A stretch of DNA of 64,000 nt from Lapidilactobacillus achengensis (GTDB taxonomy: Bacteria > Bacillota > Bacilli > Lactobacillales > Lactobacillaceae): assembly GCF_003946655.1 (NCBI RefSeq), contig NZ_RHOV01000009.1:24908-88907 (forward strand), in the 5' to 3' direction. Positions 42,204 through 50,840 of the stretch are shown here, one piece after another (positions within the stretch are counted from its first letter, which is position 1; every line of letters starts with the position of its first letter). The notes under the pieces were generated by a model that saw only the letters and a program-made list of their open reading frames with translations, was not told the DNA's origin and did not search any database. The translations under genes were made by a program, and so were the position numbers.

Positions 42204-42527
42204 CTTGATTCGTCAAGTACTAGGTCTGTTCATCAGACAGACAGTACCGGTGTCACCAATTTGAAGCTGGTGACCACTAACCACGCACGTCAACTGCGTG
42301 GATCTACATAAATTAGCCATGTCTTGTCAGTCGGTGTGAGTGCTCAACCGACTATGATAACGTTGAGCGGCTGGAGCGGAGAGAATTGGGGTGAGATCGC
42401 CGTGAAATTGGTCTTGGTGGCTATGCCACTTAGACCAAGGATCAGCTTTGAGATTCGCGAGTTTTGCGAAGCTCAAAGTGACGCCCACAGCGAGCTCGCC
42501 CCGATTCTCGCAGCGCAAGCAGCGGAC
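42204..42527 (+). repeat. SR-C copy with TTGGTCT stems
   Basis: P2 is TTGGTCT/AGACCAA with GTGGC/GCCAC, P3 tip TTCGC/GCGAA, P1 GAGAATTGGGGTGAG with CTCGCCCCGATTCTC. The two P1 differences from full complementarity are G-T pairs, which would be G-U in RNA. It ends 24 nt from the stop of the RNHCP gene. Confidence 0.85.
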
Positions 42528-42550
42528 ATTATAGCCCCAGCGACCTGCGT

Positions 42551-42988
42551 TTAACCCTGATGCTGTGGGAGTTCGCCCTGACCACCCATGGCGGCGGTCA
42601 ATTCTTCGATCCGTTCAACGGGGAATGGTGGGTTTCCCAACGGTTTCAAGGCGACGGCCATGAGTTTCATAGGATTATCATCGGCGGCGCAGCGATTGGA
42701 GCTTAGTTTGCCGCAGCGTTTACAGCGATGGATAATCGCCCATTCACCGCTTTTGCGGACCCAAACGCCGATCGGTTCCATAATACCACCACAGTTGGCG
42801 GCGCGGTCGCCGGGCTCGTCATCCACGTGCAGGCTGGCCAAGCAGTTGTAACAATGATTGCGGTGGTCGCTGCCGGCTCCTTGTTCGACGTTGAGCCGGC
42901 CACAGACTTTACAAGCGAAGCTATCATGGCAGGGATTGTTGCGATAATAGCCTTTAGCGTACATTTTTCGTTTATTTTCTCGATTCAA
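42551..42988 (-). CDS. RNHCP-domain protein
   Basis: 145 residues from TTG at 42986-42988, well placed behind AGGAGGAAAAG. Holds the conserved cysteine framework CKVCGR, RNHCYNCLASLHVDDEPGDR, CGGIMEPIG, HRCKRCGKLSSNR, the pattern that names the RNHCP domain. This is probably a zinc-binding cytoplasmic protein of unknown function, widespread in Firmicutes. Complete in length. Confidence 0.85.
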   Translation of the reverse strand: MNRENKRKMYAKGYYRNNPCHDSFACKVCGRLNVEQGAGSDHRNHCYNCLASLHVDDEPGDRAANCGGIMEPIGVWVRKSGEWAIIHRCKRCGKLSSNRCAADDNPMKLMAVALKPLGNPPFPVERIEELTAAMGGQGELPQHQG

Positions 42989-43240
42989 AGTTCTTTTCCT
43001 CCTGAAAGTGATCTAAGGGGTTTTCAGGGAGGCTTGCAGCGGTCAGTCGGGACAAACCTCCCCCGCGACGACGGTCACAATTGGAATTGTTGTTAACATG
43101 CACATTTCTCCATTTCTTAGTTCATGAATTTACTTTACCATGAAAATATCCTGAAAACACCCGCGTAAACGACCTAGAATTGTTCTGGCGAATCCATGGC
43201 GAACAAAAACCGTTGTAGCTGTTGACCACAACGGTTGTAT

Positions 43241-43516
43241 TTATTCATTTTTTTTACAGTTAGCCAGGATCTTGTAGATTGTTTTCGTCGCTAAATAATA
43301 TTCCGCCGCCAAGGATTTGACAGAGGTTCCACGGCAATAACGTTGGTAGATCGCTTGATTGCGCTGATCCAGCAATTGTCGTGTTTGCTTATTCGCGCCC
43401 CAAGCCTGGCGGTGCTCGTCTTTACGGGGAATGTAAAGATATTCACCGTCGGTATATTCTTGGATCGCTGCGATCAAGTGTTCAGGTAAGATCCGGGTTG
43501 CGTTTTGGTAGTCCAA
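43241..43516 (-). CDS. CD3324-like HTH protein (Mor-type)
   Basis: 91 residues from TTG at 43514-43516, following TAGGAGGCG. Two conserved blocks are PEHLIAAIQEYTDGEYLYIPRKDEHRQAWGANKQTR and RYCRGTSVKSLAAEYYLATKTIYKIL, the second being a Mor/resolvase-like helix-turn-helix. Matches the CD3324 family of small putative regulators in Firmicutes. Targets unknown. Confidence 0.7.
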   Translation of the reverse strand: MDYQNATRILPEHLIAAIQEYTDGEYLYIPRKDEHRQAWGANKQTRQLLDQRNQAIYQRYCRGTSVKSLAAEYYLATKTIYKILANCKKNE

Positions 43517-43708
43517 AATCGGCGCCTCCTAATTCGATGATGCTTTAGGATCACGTTAGACTATCCGGTTTCGCTAGCTTTAGATTTAGTGATCGTGATA
43601 GCCTAAGCGTGGCACGATTCCGATTCAAAGTAAGTTTTAGTCATGGGAGGTTCAGTTCCTTTCTAGATGTTTTCAGGGTCGATTGGATCGGTGTGGAAAA
43701 GTTTCAAG

Positions 43709-44779
43709 TTAGTGGCGCTTTTTCACACGTTTACGCAGGTCTTTGACGGCGCCGCGGCTGCCAAACATCCGATTGAGTTTCTCGTTTTCTAATTGGCGAC
43801 TGTTGAGGCCGTCGTAAGCCATTTCGTGTTGGAGTTTCTGGTAGCTGGCCCAACGCTCGGGCGCCAGTTCGCCGCTGGCCAGCGCGGCTTGAACGGCGCA
43901 ACCGGGCTCACTTTGGTGTTGGCAGTCGTTGAATTTACATTGCGTTGCCAGCGTGGCGATGTCGGTGAAGGTTCGGTCCAAGTCGCCGGTGTAGATCTGT
44001 AATTCCCGCATGCCTGGGGTGTCGATCACCAAACCGCCGTCGGGGAGCAGGAAAAGTTCCCGGTGGGTGGTGGTGTGGCGGCCTTTCGCGTCGTCGGCAC
44101 GGATTGCCTTGGTGGCTAATTTGTCTTGGCCCAGCAACCGATTGATCAAGGTGGATTTGCCGACGCCGGAGGAACCGATGAAGGCGCCGGTGGTTCCCGC
44201 CGACAAAGCTTGCTGGATTTCTGAAAAGCCTTGACCGTTTTCAGAAGAACAGGTGATAATGTCCACGCCAATACTGATAGCGGCGACTTGAGCAATCTTA
44301 TCGGCTAGATCGTCACAAAGATCGGCCTTGGTCAGGACCACAACGGGCTGGGCTTGACTGTCCCAAGCAATCGTTAAGTAGCGCTCCAACCGGCGCAAAT
44401 TGAAATCGGCATTCAGCGACATGCAAATGAAGATCTGGTCAATATTGGCGGCGATCATCTGTCCTTTGCTTTCATTGCCGGCTGCTTGTCGCGCTAAAGC
44501 GCTGGTTCGCGGCAAAATTTGTTGAATGATGGCGTTGCCGTGCTGGTCATCGGCGCGATCCAGCAGCACCCAATCGCCGACTGCGGGAAAGTCAGTCGGA
44601 TCAGTGGCTTGAAAGACCAGCTTACCGCTGACTTCGGCGGCCGCTTCCCCATGTGCTGTCAGCACCCGATATTGTTGGCGTTGTTGTCCGCTGATCCGCG
44701 CGATGAAAAGGTCGGGGAAATTTTCAGCGGCTTGTTGAAAATGAGTGGTTAAGCCATAGTCAGTTAAGTTAAGGGACAT
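43709..44779 (-). CDS. rsgA: Ribosome small-subunit-dependent GTPase A
   Basis: 356 residues. OB-fold N-terminus, then a circularly permuted GTPase: VVLTKADLCD (G4) precedes GSSGVGKSTLINRLLG (G1), TTHRELFLLPDGGLVIDTPGMRE (G2-G3), and a C-terminal zinc knuckle CKFNDCQHQSEPGCAV. RsgA checks late 30S subunit assembly. Upstream region has its own hairpin at 44890. The family usually spans 290-360 residues, so this is full length. Confidence 0.92.
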   Translation of the reverse strand: MSLNLTDYGLTTHFQQAAENFPDLFIARISGQQRQQYRVLTAHGEAAAEVSGKLVFQATDPTDFPAVGDWVLLDRADDQHGNAIIQQILPRTSALARQAAGNESKGQMIAANIDQIFICMSLNADFNLRRLERYLTIAWDSQAQPVVVLTKADLCDDLADKIAQVAAISIGVDIITCSSENGQGFSEIQQALSAGTTGAFIGSSGVGKSTLINRLLGQDKLATKAIRADDAKGRHTTTHRELFLLPDGGLVIDTPGMRELQIYTGDLDRTFTDIATLATQCKFNDCQHQSEPGCAVQAALASGELAPERWASYQKLQHEMAYDGLNSRQLENEKLNRMFGSRGAVKDLRKRVKKRH

Positions 44780-45331
44780 TGTTTTTTGTAATTCCTTTCT
44801 AGTTTGTCAGTTTGTCTAATTTTTTTGAAGTTTTTCGCCCGGAAATTCCCTGCCGCCAGTCCACCGCAGTTGTCATTTTGAGTAAAAGAAAAGAGACTGG
44901 TCGCCAAACTAGCTCAACAGTCTCTTTAAATGAGAAGTTGGCGGCGGCGTTTTCGCGAAAGTTTGCGGGCAAAACAAAATAAACGGGTTGTGTTCCGTTC
45001 TTTCGTTATGCGTACTTTAGCGAATCGCCGACATCCAACATTCTTCTTTCTCGTGTATTTGCTACTAGATTAGCACAAACCGCCGTCGCTGGCAATGAGA
45101 ATGTTCGTCGTCAAAAGTAATGACTTAACACACGCATCGTTGACCGTAGCCACCACAACAGTTTATGTAGCCTTCATTCTCATTTAGGTGAAGAAATACG
45201 AGCGCCGAATGAAAAGGCTTTTAGAAACAATAAGATGAGAATAAAACATTGAAAATGAAAAGATCACGATGCAAATTATGAAAAATTTTATGTATAAATG
45301 GGTTGATTTTTCAATGGGGTTCGCGCTACGC
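44780..45331. other. Divergent intergenic region between rsgA and the MFS gene
   Basis: AAAGAGACTG/CAGTCTCTTT (44890-44927) forms a terminator-like hairpin although no gene ends here, so it may be regulatory. AATGAGAATG (45094-45103) and CATTCTCATT (45175-45184) are a widely spaced inverted pair. No ORF or RNA gene is convincing. Confidence 0.45.
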
Positions 45332-45337
45332 TATAAT
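45332..45337 (+). promoter_or_regulatory. -10 box of the MFS gene
   Basis: TATAAT, 26 nt before the TTG start; no strong -35 box at 17 bp. Confidence 0.5.
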
Positions 45338-45362
45338 CAATCGTATTAAGGGGTGTAGCGTT

Positions 45363-46559
45363 TTGAGGAAGGATCCAATTGAATTAAAGTGGTTATTTCT
45401 GGGCTCGTTGATCACGAACACTGGAATCAGTTTCATTTGGCCATTAACAACGATTTATATGCATGAGTATTTGCATGAACCGTTGACGACCGCGGGCATT
45501 GTTTTATTGATCAATTCGGTCTTCACGGTGATCGGAAATTATATCGGTGGTTGGTTGTTCGATCACTGGCGACCGTATGAAACGATTTTATTAGGGATCA
45601 CGATCGCGGCGGCGTCAGCTGGCGTTTTGATTTTCTGGCATGGTTGGCCGATTTATGCGGTGTTGTTGATCATTCTGGGCTTGGGCAATGGGATCGTGGT
45701 GACTTGTGTCAACTCGATCGCGACGATGATAAAAAGTCATCAGCCTAGTTATGTTTTTAATGTGCTTTATTTTACCAGTAATCTAGGCCTAGTTTTTGGC
45801 TCATTGATCGTTGGTTTCATTTTGCCTTTAGGGATCAGTTACATTTTTGCAACGGCTTTTGGCCTTTTCATTATTTTCTGGGTCGTGGCTTTGTTGACCT
45901 TCCGTCAGTTGAACCAGGCAAAACAAGCGATTCGGCGTGCGCGAGTCGACACCGATCGCGCCGAGCAGACGCGGGAGAAATGGCCGATCTATTTGCTATT
46001 GCTGACGCTATTCGTGGCCTGGATCGGCTATGAGCAATGGCAGAGCAATATTTCCGCGTATATGCTGCACTTAGGGATGTCGGTGCGGTCATATAGCTTT
46101 TTGTGGACGGTCAATGCCGTTCTGATCGTAACCTTACAGCCACTATTGACTCACTTTGATGGCTATTTATCGCAACATTTGCGGGGGCGGCTTTACACAG
46201 GCTTCGCGTTTGTTTGTAGCGCGTTTCTGATTTTGATCTACGCGAATCACTACGCTTGGTTCGTCATCGCGATGGCGGTTTTGACAGTGGGCGAAGTGAT
46301 TGCTTTTCCCGCAGTCTCGACCTTTGTCAATGAACGCGCGGCTCTTCAAGAAAAAGGAAAGTATCAGGGCTTGGTCACGATGGCGGCATCGGCAGGTCGA
46401 GCGGTGGGGCCTTTAGTTGGCGCGTTGATCATTGAATCGATCTCCTACCCATTGCTGTTTGTTTTTTGCGCGCTCCTGATTTTGGTAGCTGTCCTGATCT
46501 TTGCGGCTAGTGGCCGTAAGCAAAAACCAACGCCGACACCACGACGCTTAGGTCAATGA
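45363..46559 (+). CDS. MFS multidrug-type transporter
   Basis: 398 residues from TTG at 45363, 9 nt after AAGGGG; the longer frame from 45303 would start upstream of the -10 box. Twelve hydrophobic segments and GGWLFDHWRPYETILLG as the MFS loop 2-3 motif. Similar to lactobacillar drug/metabolite exporters of the DHA1 type. Substrate unknown. Followed by a terminator at 46722. Confidence 0.83.
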   Translation: MRKDPIELKWLFLGSLITNTGISFIWPLTTIYMHEYLHEPLTTAGIVLLINSVFTVIGNYIGGWLFDHWRPYETILLGITIAAASAGVLIFWHGWPIYAVLLIILGLGNGIVVTCVNSIATMIKSHQPSYVFNVLYFTSNLGLVFGSLIVGFILPLGISYIFATAFGLFIIFWVVALLTFRQLNQAKQAIRRARVDTDRAEQTREKWPIYLLLLTLFVAWIGYEQWQSNISAYMLHLGMSVRSYSFLWTVNAVLIVTLQPLLTHFDGYLSQHLRGRLYTGFAFVCSAFLILIYANHYAWFVIAMAVLTVGEVIAFPAVSTFVNERAALQEKGKYQGLVTMAASAGRAVGPLVGALIIESISYPLLFVFCALLILVAVLIFAASGRKQKPTPTPRRLGQ

Positions 46560-47104
46560 GCGGGGCACCAATATCCAATCATCAAGGATCTGGTCAATGG
46601 CGGATCAGCCGACTTTAACTAGTCAAGTTGGCCCTCGTTTTTATTACGGTAGCTGTTTGCTGCTGAGAAATGGCGCAAGATATGGTTGGCTTTTAAAATA
46701 AAAAAATGTGCTGAGGTCAAGGCGCTGCTGGTCCGATGAGGATCCGCAGCGCTTTTTATAATTCACAAAATGCCCCACCTTTATTAATCAGTGCTACACT
46801 TTACGTATGGACATAATAAGTTGGAAATTCTACTTGGCGTCGAGTAAAACCTGACTTTGATTGTCTTGACAGTATCTTTGCAGAATAGCAGTGGCGATTT
46901 GACCGGCTTTATACTTTGTTTTTTGACCGGAGAGAAAATATCGATCGATGAAGATGAGTTGGTGATGCTAGCTTGATTTGATCGACAATCGATCAACGAC
47001 CAGCGAATTCACAAATAATCAATTCTGGTTTTTCTTGCGTCATTCTCGTCAATTAAGTTGGCTGATTTCTGGAAATCAGAGTCGATCGGGTCACTTACAA
47101 AAAT
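46560..47104. other. Long gap before the first GntR gene
   Basis: Contains the MFS terminator and a palindrome CTGATTTC/GAAATCAG at 47062-47079 but no gene that I can support. Frames on both strands are short and lack ribosome-binding sites. Confidence 0.45.
46722..46757 (+). terminator. Terminator after the MFS gene
   Basis: GCGCTGC and GCAGCGC followed by T5. Confidence 0.88.
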
Positions 47105-47219
47105 AAAGTTGTCTATTCTGCAGTGACGGCGGCAGTGGGCGTTTGCCCCAACTTGTCTAGTTATTTGTTGTAAATGGGTGCGGACGTTACTAGTAAGCCC
47201 TTTCAATTCGTGCTACATT
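47105..47219 (+). promoter_or_regulatory. Control region of PTS/GH65 operon 1
   Basis: AAAGTTGTCTA (47105) and AACTTGTCTAGTT (47150) lie 45 bp apart, as in operon 2. An extended -10 box TGCTACATT ends at 47219, 20 nt before the GntR ATG. The shared motif pair is a candidate binding site for the GntR proteins. Confidence 0.6.
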
Positions 47220-47239
47220 AGGATTTGGGAGTTGTGGTG

Positions 47240-47944
47240 ATGAAGAAATATTTGCAGATTTATCATGATTTACTCAATGACATTCAGTCTAATAAGTATC
47301 AACAGGGTGATCTCTTGCCTAGCGACCAGCAGTTGGTCATGCGTTATCACGTTTCCCGGGAAACGATTCGCAAGGCGGTGCGGTTGTTGGCCAATGAGGG
47401 GTATTTGCAAACGATCCGAGGCAAGGGCAGTCTGGTGCTTAATGCGGACCGGCTGAACTTTCCTTGGGCGTCGATCGAAAGTTACCGCGAGTTGGTCAAG
47501 CAAAACGGGTTGGATTCGGTCAATGATCTGGTTCAGGTCAATTACCATGTCCCGGTTCCTTCCAGTTTGCTTTATGGCGCGCCGGAGCTGACGTCGCAGT
47601 TGATCGTGCGGCGGCGGATCGTGGCGGGAGAGCCGTTGATCGTCGATTATGACTATGTTAATGAGCAAGTTGCTGCCGATGTTCCCATCACCGCGGCTCG
47701 GGACTCTCTTTTTCATTATTTCGAAGAGACTTTGGGCTTGAAAATCGATTACGCGATCAAACATATCACCGTTGAGCCGGCAAAATACGATGATTGTGTT
47801 TATTTGGAGATCGATCAAAGCACACCGATCGTGGTGGTCCGCAGCGAAACGCATTTATCAGATAATCGGATTTTGTCTTATACGGAGTCGCGGCACCGCG
47901 CCGATAAATTCAGTAGCGTGGAGTTCGCCCGCCGGCATAAATAG
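47240..47944 (+). CDS. GntR/UTRA-family regulator (TreR-like), operon 1
   Basis: 234 residues from ATG at 47240 behind GGGAG. N-terminal winged helix with LLPSDQQLVMRYHVSRETIRKAVRLLANEGYLQTIRGKGSLV, then a UTRA ligand domain. Members such as TreR bind a sugar-phosphate and regulate PTS disaccharide genes. It stands first in the operon and is paralogous to 53792-54475, sharing the start MKKYLQIYHDLL.DIQ. The C-terminus is complete (DKFSSVEFARRHK), unlike its paralogue. Confidence 0.88.
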   Translation: MKKYLQIYHDLLNDIQSNKYQQGDLLPSDQQLVMRYHVSRETIRKAVRLLANEGYLQTIRGKGSLVLNADRLNFPWASIESYRELVKQNGLDSVNDLVQVNYHVPVPSSLLYGAPELTSQLIVRRRIVAGEPLIVDYDYVNEQVAADVPITAARDSLFHYFEETLGLKIDYAIKHITVEPAKYDDCVYLEIDQSTPIVVVRSETHLSDNRILSYTESRHRADKFSSVEFARRHK

Positions 47945-47971
47945 TGAAAATAGTGAAGGAGGCCCTTGATC

Positions 47972-48460
47972 ATGTTCCATTTTAAGAAAGAACCAGCGCC
48001 GCATACCGATGACTTGTTAGCGCCTGTTGGTGGGCAAGTTTTGTCCCTGAGTACGGTGTCAGACCCGGTGTTCGCCCAGAAAATGATGGGTGATGGCTTG
48101 GCGATCAAGCCAAACGAAGGTGATTCAGTGGTAGTCGCGCCGATCAGCGGTGAGGTGACTGTGGCGCAGGGACACGCGTTCGGGATCCGCCGCGACGACG
48201 GCTTGGAAGTGTTGGTCCATATCGGTGTGGACACGGTCAATTTACAGGGCGCGCCCTTCACCATTCACACCAAACAGGGAAAAACCGTCCGGGCCGGCGC
48301 CAAAATGGTGACCGTGGACTGGGCGCAAATCACCGCGGCGAAATTAGATCCCACCGTGATGGTGCTGATCACCAATACTAAAACGAATCTCGCACAATTA
48401 AAAGTCAATTATCAACAAATCGCCAGTGGCGCCGTTGTTGGGCAAGCCACCGCGAAATAG
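47972..48460 (+). CDS. PTS sugar transporter EIIA (glucose type), operon 1
   Basis: 162 residues from ATG at 47972 behind AAGGAGG. Crr-like EIIA with His68 and active-site His83 (LEVLVHIGVDTV). It passes phosphate from HPr to EIIB. A free EIIA encoded next to an EIIBC is usual for trehalose and beta-glucoside systems where EIIA is not fused. 27 nt from the GntR stop and 13 nt from EIIBC, so it is translated in the same operon. Confidence 0.9.
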   Translation: MFHFKKEPAPHTDDLLAPVGGQVLSLSTVSDPVFAQKMMGDGLAIKPNEGDSVVVAPISGEVTVAQGHAFGIRRDDGLEVLVHIGVDTVNLQGAPFTIHTKQGKTVRAGAKMVTVDWAQITAAKLDPTVMVLITNTKTNLAQLKVNYQQIASGAVVGQATAK

Positions 48461-48473
48461 GAGGATTTTTTGA

Positions 48474-49991
48474 ATGGCTAAAGATAATAATTACCAAGAT
48501 CTGGCAGCCAATATCATTAAGTACGTCGGCGGACCAGAGAACGTTGATAAAGTGATCCACTGTATCTCACGACTACGCTTTTATTTGAAAGATGAGAAAA
48601 AGGCCGACACCGACAAAATCACAGCGTTACCCGGCGTTGCAGGAGCGTTATATAACGCTGGTCTTGGGCAGTATCAAGTCGTGATCGGACCTGCGGTGAC
48701 GGATGTTTATGATCAAGTCGTCGCGCAATTGGGCAGTAGCGTCGTTGATGAAGACGCGACGAATCAAGCGGTCGCCGCAACTCAGGAACAAGCGCAAGCA
48801 GAACGGCCGCATAATCTTTGGGGCTGGATCTCGCGGGGCTTTAAGTTATTGATCGGCACGATCACCGGTTCGATGATCCCGATCATTGGCTTGCTAGCCG
48901 CTTCAGGTATTTTAAAAGGTTTCTTGACATTATTCACGTACAACTTGAACTGGATCGATACCAAATCGACCACGTACGTTATTATCAACGCGATGGGCGA
49001 TTCAACGTTCTACTTCTTGCCGATCCTCGTGGGCTACACCGCCGCGAAGCAACTTCATTCCGATCCAATCACCGTGGCGGCCATCGCCGGCGTCTTGGTC
49101 CACCCGACCATCGCGGCGTTATGGTCAGCGCCAACTAAAGGTATGGCTACTTTACTGGGGATCCCGTTGAACGCGACCTTCTTCGGCCTGCCGATCCACA
49201 TCCCTCAATACACTTATTCGATCTTCCCAATTATTTTCGCTGCTTGGTTAGCGCGGCCAGTGGGCAATTGGCTGAAAAAAGTCCTGCCACTGAGTTTGCG
49301 TTCGATTTTCCAACCGTTATTCACCTTATTCATTGTCGCCAGTGCCGTCTTGGTCGTAATGGGGCCAGTGATCTCCTTAGTTTCCGCTGGGTTAGCCGCG
49401 ATCATCAACTTCTTGGTTACCGCCAATGAAGCCATCGCCGGCCTGATCATTGGGGCCTTCTACCAGACCTTGGTTATCTTCGGGTTACACTGGATGATCG
49501 TGCCAATTGTCTCCAATGACATTGCCATGACGGGACACTCCGTCTTAAATGGCTTGATCAACTTCACCATGATCGCGCAAGGCGCTGGTGCCTTAGCTGT
49601 TTGGGCGAAATCCAAGCGCCCTGATATCAAAGGATTAGCAATGAGTGGCGCCTTATCAGGATTCGCTGGCGTCACCGAACCAGCGATGTATGGGATCAAC
49701 TTGAAATACGGTCGGGTCTTCTGGATGGCCAGCATTGGTAGTGCCGTTGGTGGCTTAGTCGCCGGCTTGATGCACATTGATATGTTCGGCTTTACCGGTT
49801 CTTTGATCGGGTTCCCATCCTTCTTCTCGAAATCTAATCCGAATAACATCTGGACCTTTGTGATCGCCAGCGTGATTACTATCGTGATCTCCTTTGTCTG
49901 TGTTTACTTCTGGGGCTTCTCAGACGCTGACCTGGACAAGCAAAAGGGTGCTAAAAAGAAGAACGTCTTCAAGTCTGCGGTCAATGATTGA
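48474..49991 (+). CDS. PTS EIIBC component, trehalose/maltose type, operon 1
   Basis: 505 residues. N-terminal EIIB with phosphorylated Cys30 (VIHCISRLRFYLKD), then a ten-span EIIC of the glucose superfamily with GITEPAMYGI-type signature (VTEPAMYGINLKYGR). It imports and phosphorylates a disaccharide. With a TreR-like regulator and a GH65 phosphorylase the likely substrates are trehalose or maltose. About 80-90% identical in sequence to 55876-57381 on inspection of long stretches. Confidence 0.9.
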   Translation: MAKDNNYQDLAANIIKYVGGPENVDKVIHCISRLRFYLKDEKKADTDKITALPGVAGALYNAGLGQYQVVIGPAVTDVYDQVVAQLGSSVVDEDATNQAVAATQEQAQAERPHNLWGWISRGFKLLIGTITGSMIPIIGLLAASGILKGFLTLFTYNLNWIDTKSTTYVIINAMGDSTFYFLPILVGYTAAKQLHSDPITVAAIAGVLVHPTIAALWSAPTKGMATLLGIPLNATFFGLPIHIPQYTYSIFPIIFAAWLARPVGNWLKKVLPLSLRSIFQPLFTLFIVASAVLVVMGPVISLVSAGLAAIINFLVTANEAIAGLIIGAFYQTLVIFGLHWMIVPIVSNDIAMTGHSVLNGLINFTMIAQGAGALAVWAKSKRPDIKGLAMSGALSGFAGVTEPAMYGINLKYGRVFWMASIGSAVGGLVAGLMHIDMFGFTGSLIGFPSFFSKSNPNNIWTFVIASVITIVISFVCVYFWGFSDADLDKQKGAKKKNVFKSAVND

Positions 49992-50033
49992 TTTTTGACT
50001 TGTGCTAAGGCTTCTGTTGATTGTTTTGTGTTT

Positions 50034-50337
50034 AATTGCAGGTTCTGGTGGGTGTTGCGCGTGAGCGCAACCGGTTCGGGCCATTTGTGCGGCTGGAACG
50101 CAGTGGGCATCGTTTTGAGCCAATCCGCCCGCGGCTTGTCTCAAAATCGAGCCTTATTCTAAGCGGTAAACCGCTAAGAATAACGTCACTGCTGAGCCGC
50201 ATGGCCCGAACCGGTTGCTAGGCAGAATTGAGCCTATCTGCAATCGAAGGCGAAGGATTTGACGAAGTGCTTTTGCAAGCTAGAGGTCAAAACAATTGCC
50301 AACTGTTTTGGCGGTACTACAACGTCAACAGATTCGG
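50034..50337 (+). repeat. SR-B copy between EIIBC and GH65 of operon 1
   Basis: P1 AACCGGTTCGGGCCAT with ATGGCCCGAACCGGTT, P2 TTATTCT/AGAATAA with AGCGGT/ACCGCT, P3 TTTTGAG/CTCAAAA. It starts 42 nt after the EIIBC stop. Confidence 0.85.
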
Positions 50338-50340
50338 GGA

Positions 50341-50750
50341 CATAGGTCGGTATATTTCGGATAGTGCCGCCAACTTTATCTCACTTACTTAAACGGATTT
50401 TGTTGGAAACCGACCGATTCAGTTGATTCGCTGAGAACTAGTTCTGCTCATCAGATGGACTGCGCTGGTGTCGCCAAAGTCATGCTTGTAATTGCTAACC
50501 ACGGTCATCAATTGCGTGGTTCTCCATCAATTGGCCATAGCTGGCCAAATGGCGTGAGTGCTCAAACGACTGTTAAAACGTTGAGCGGCTGGAGCGGAGA
50601 AATTCGGGGTGAGCTCGCCGTGTCGTTATTCTTAGCGGCTCTGCCGCTTAGAATAAGGCTCAGCTTTGAGATTTTCGGCGCCCTTCCGAAAAGCTCAAAG
50701 TGACGCCCACAGCGAGCTCACCCCGAATTTCGCAGCGCAAGCTGCGGCCA
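50341..50750 (+). repeat. SR-C copy between EIIBC and GH65 of operon 1
   Basis: Complete SR-C with P1 GAAATTCGGGGTGAG/CTCACCCCGAATTTC and P2 TTATTCT/AGAATAA, nearly identical to SR-C copy 1. It ends 90 nt before the GH65 start. Confidence 0.85.
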
Positions 50751-50840
50751 GTCTACTTTATACAGCAAATAAGCAATCCCAATCAAAGTTGCCGCGCCGC
50801 AGGCTTTGCCGCGGTATCTATTCAAAAGGAGGAACTTTTT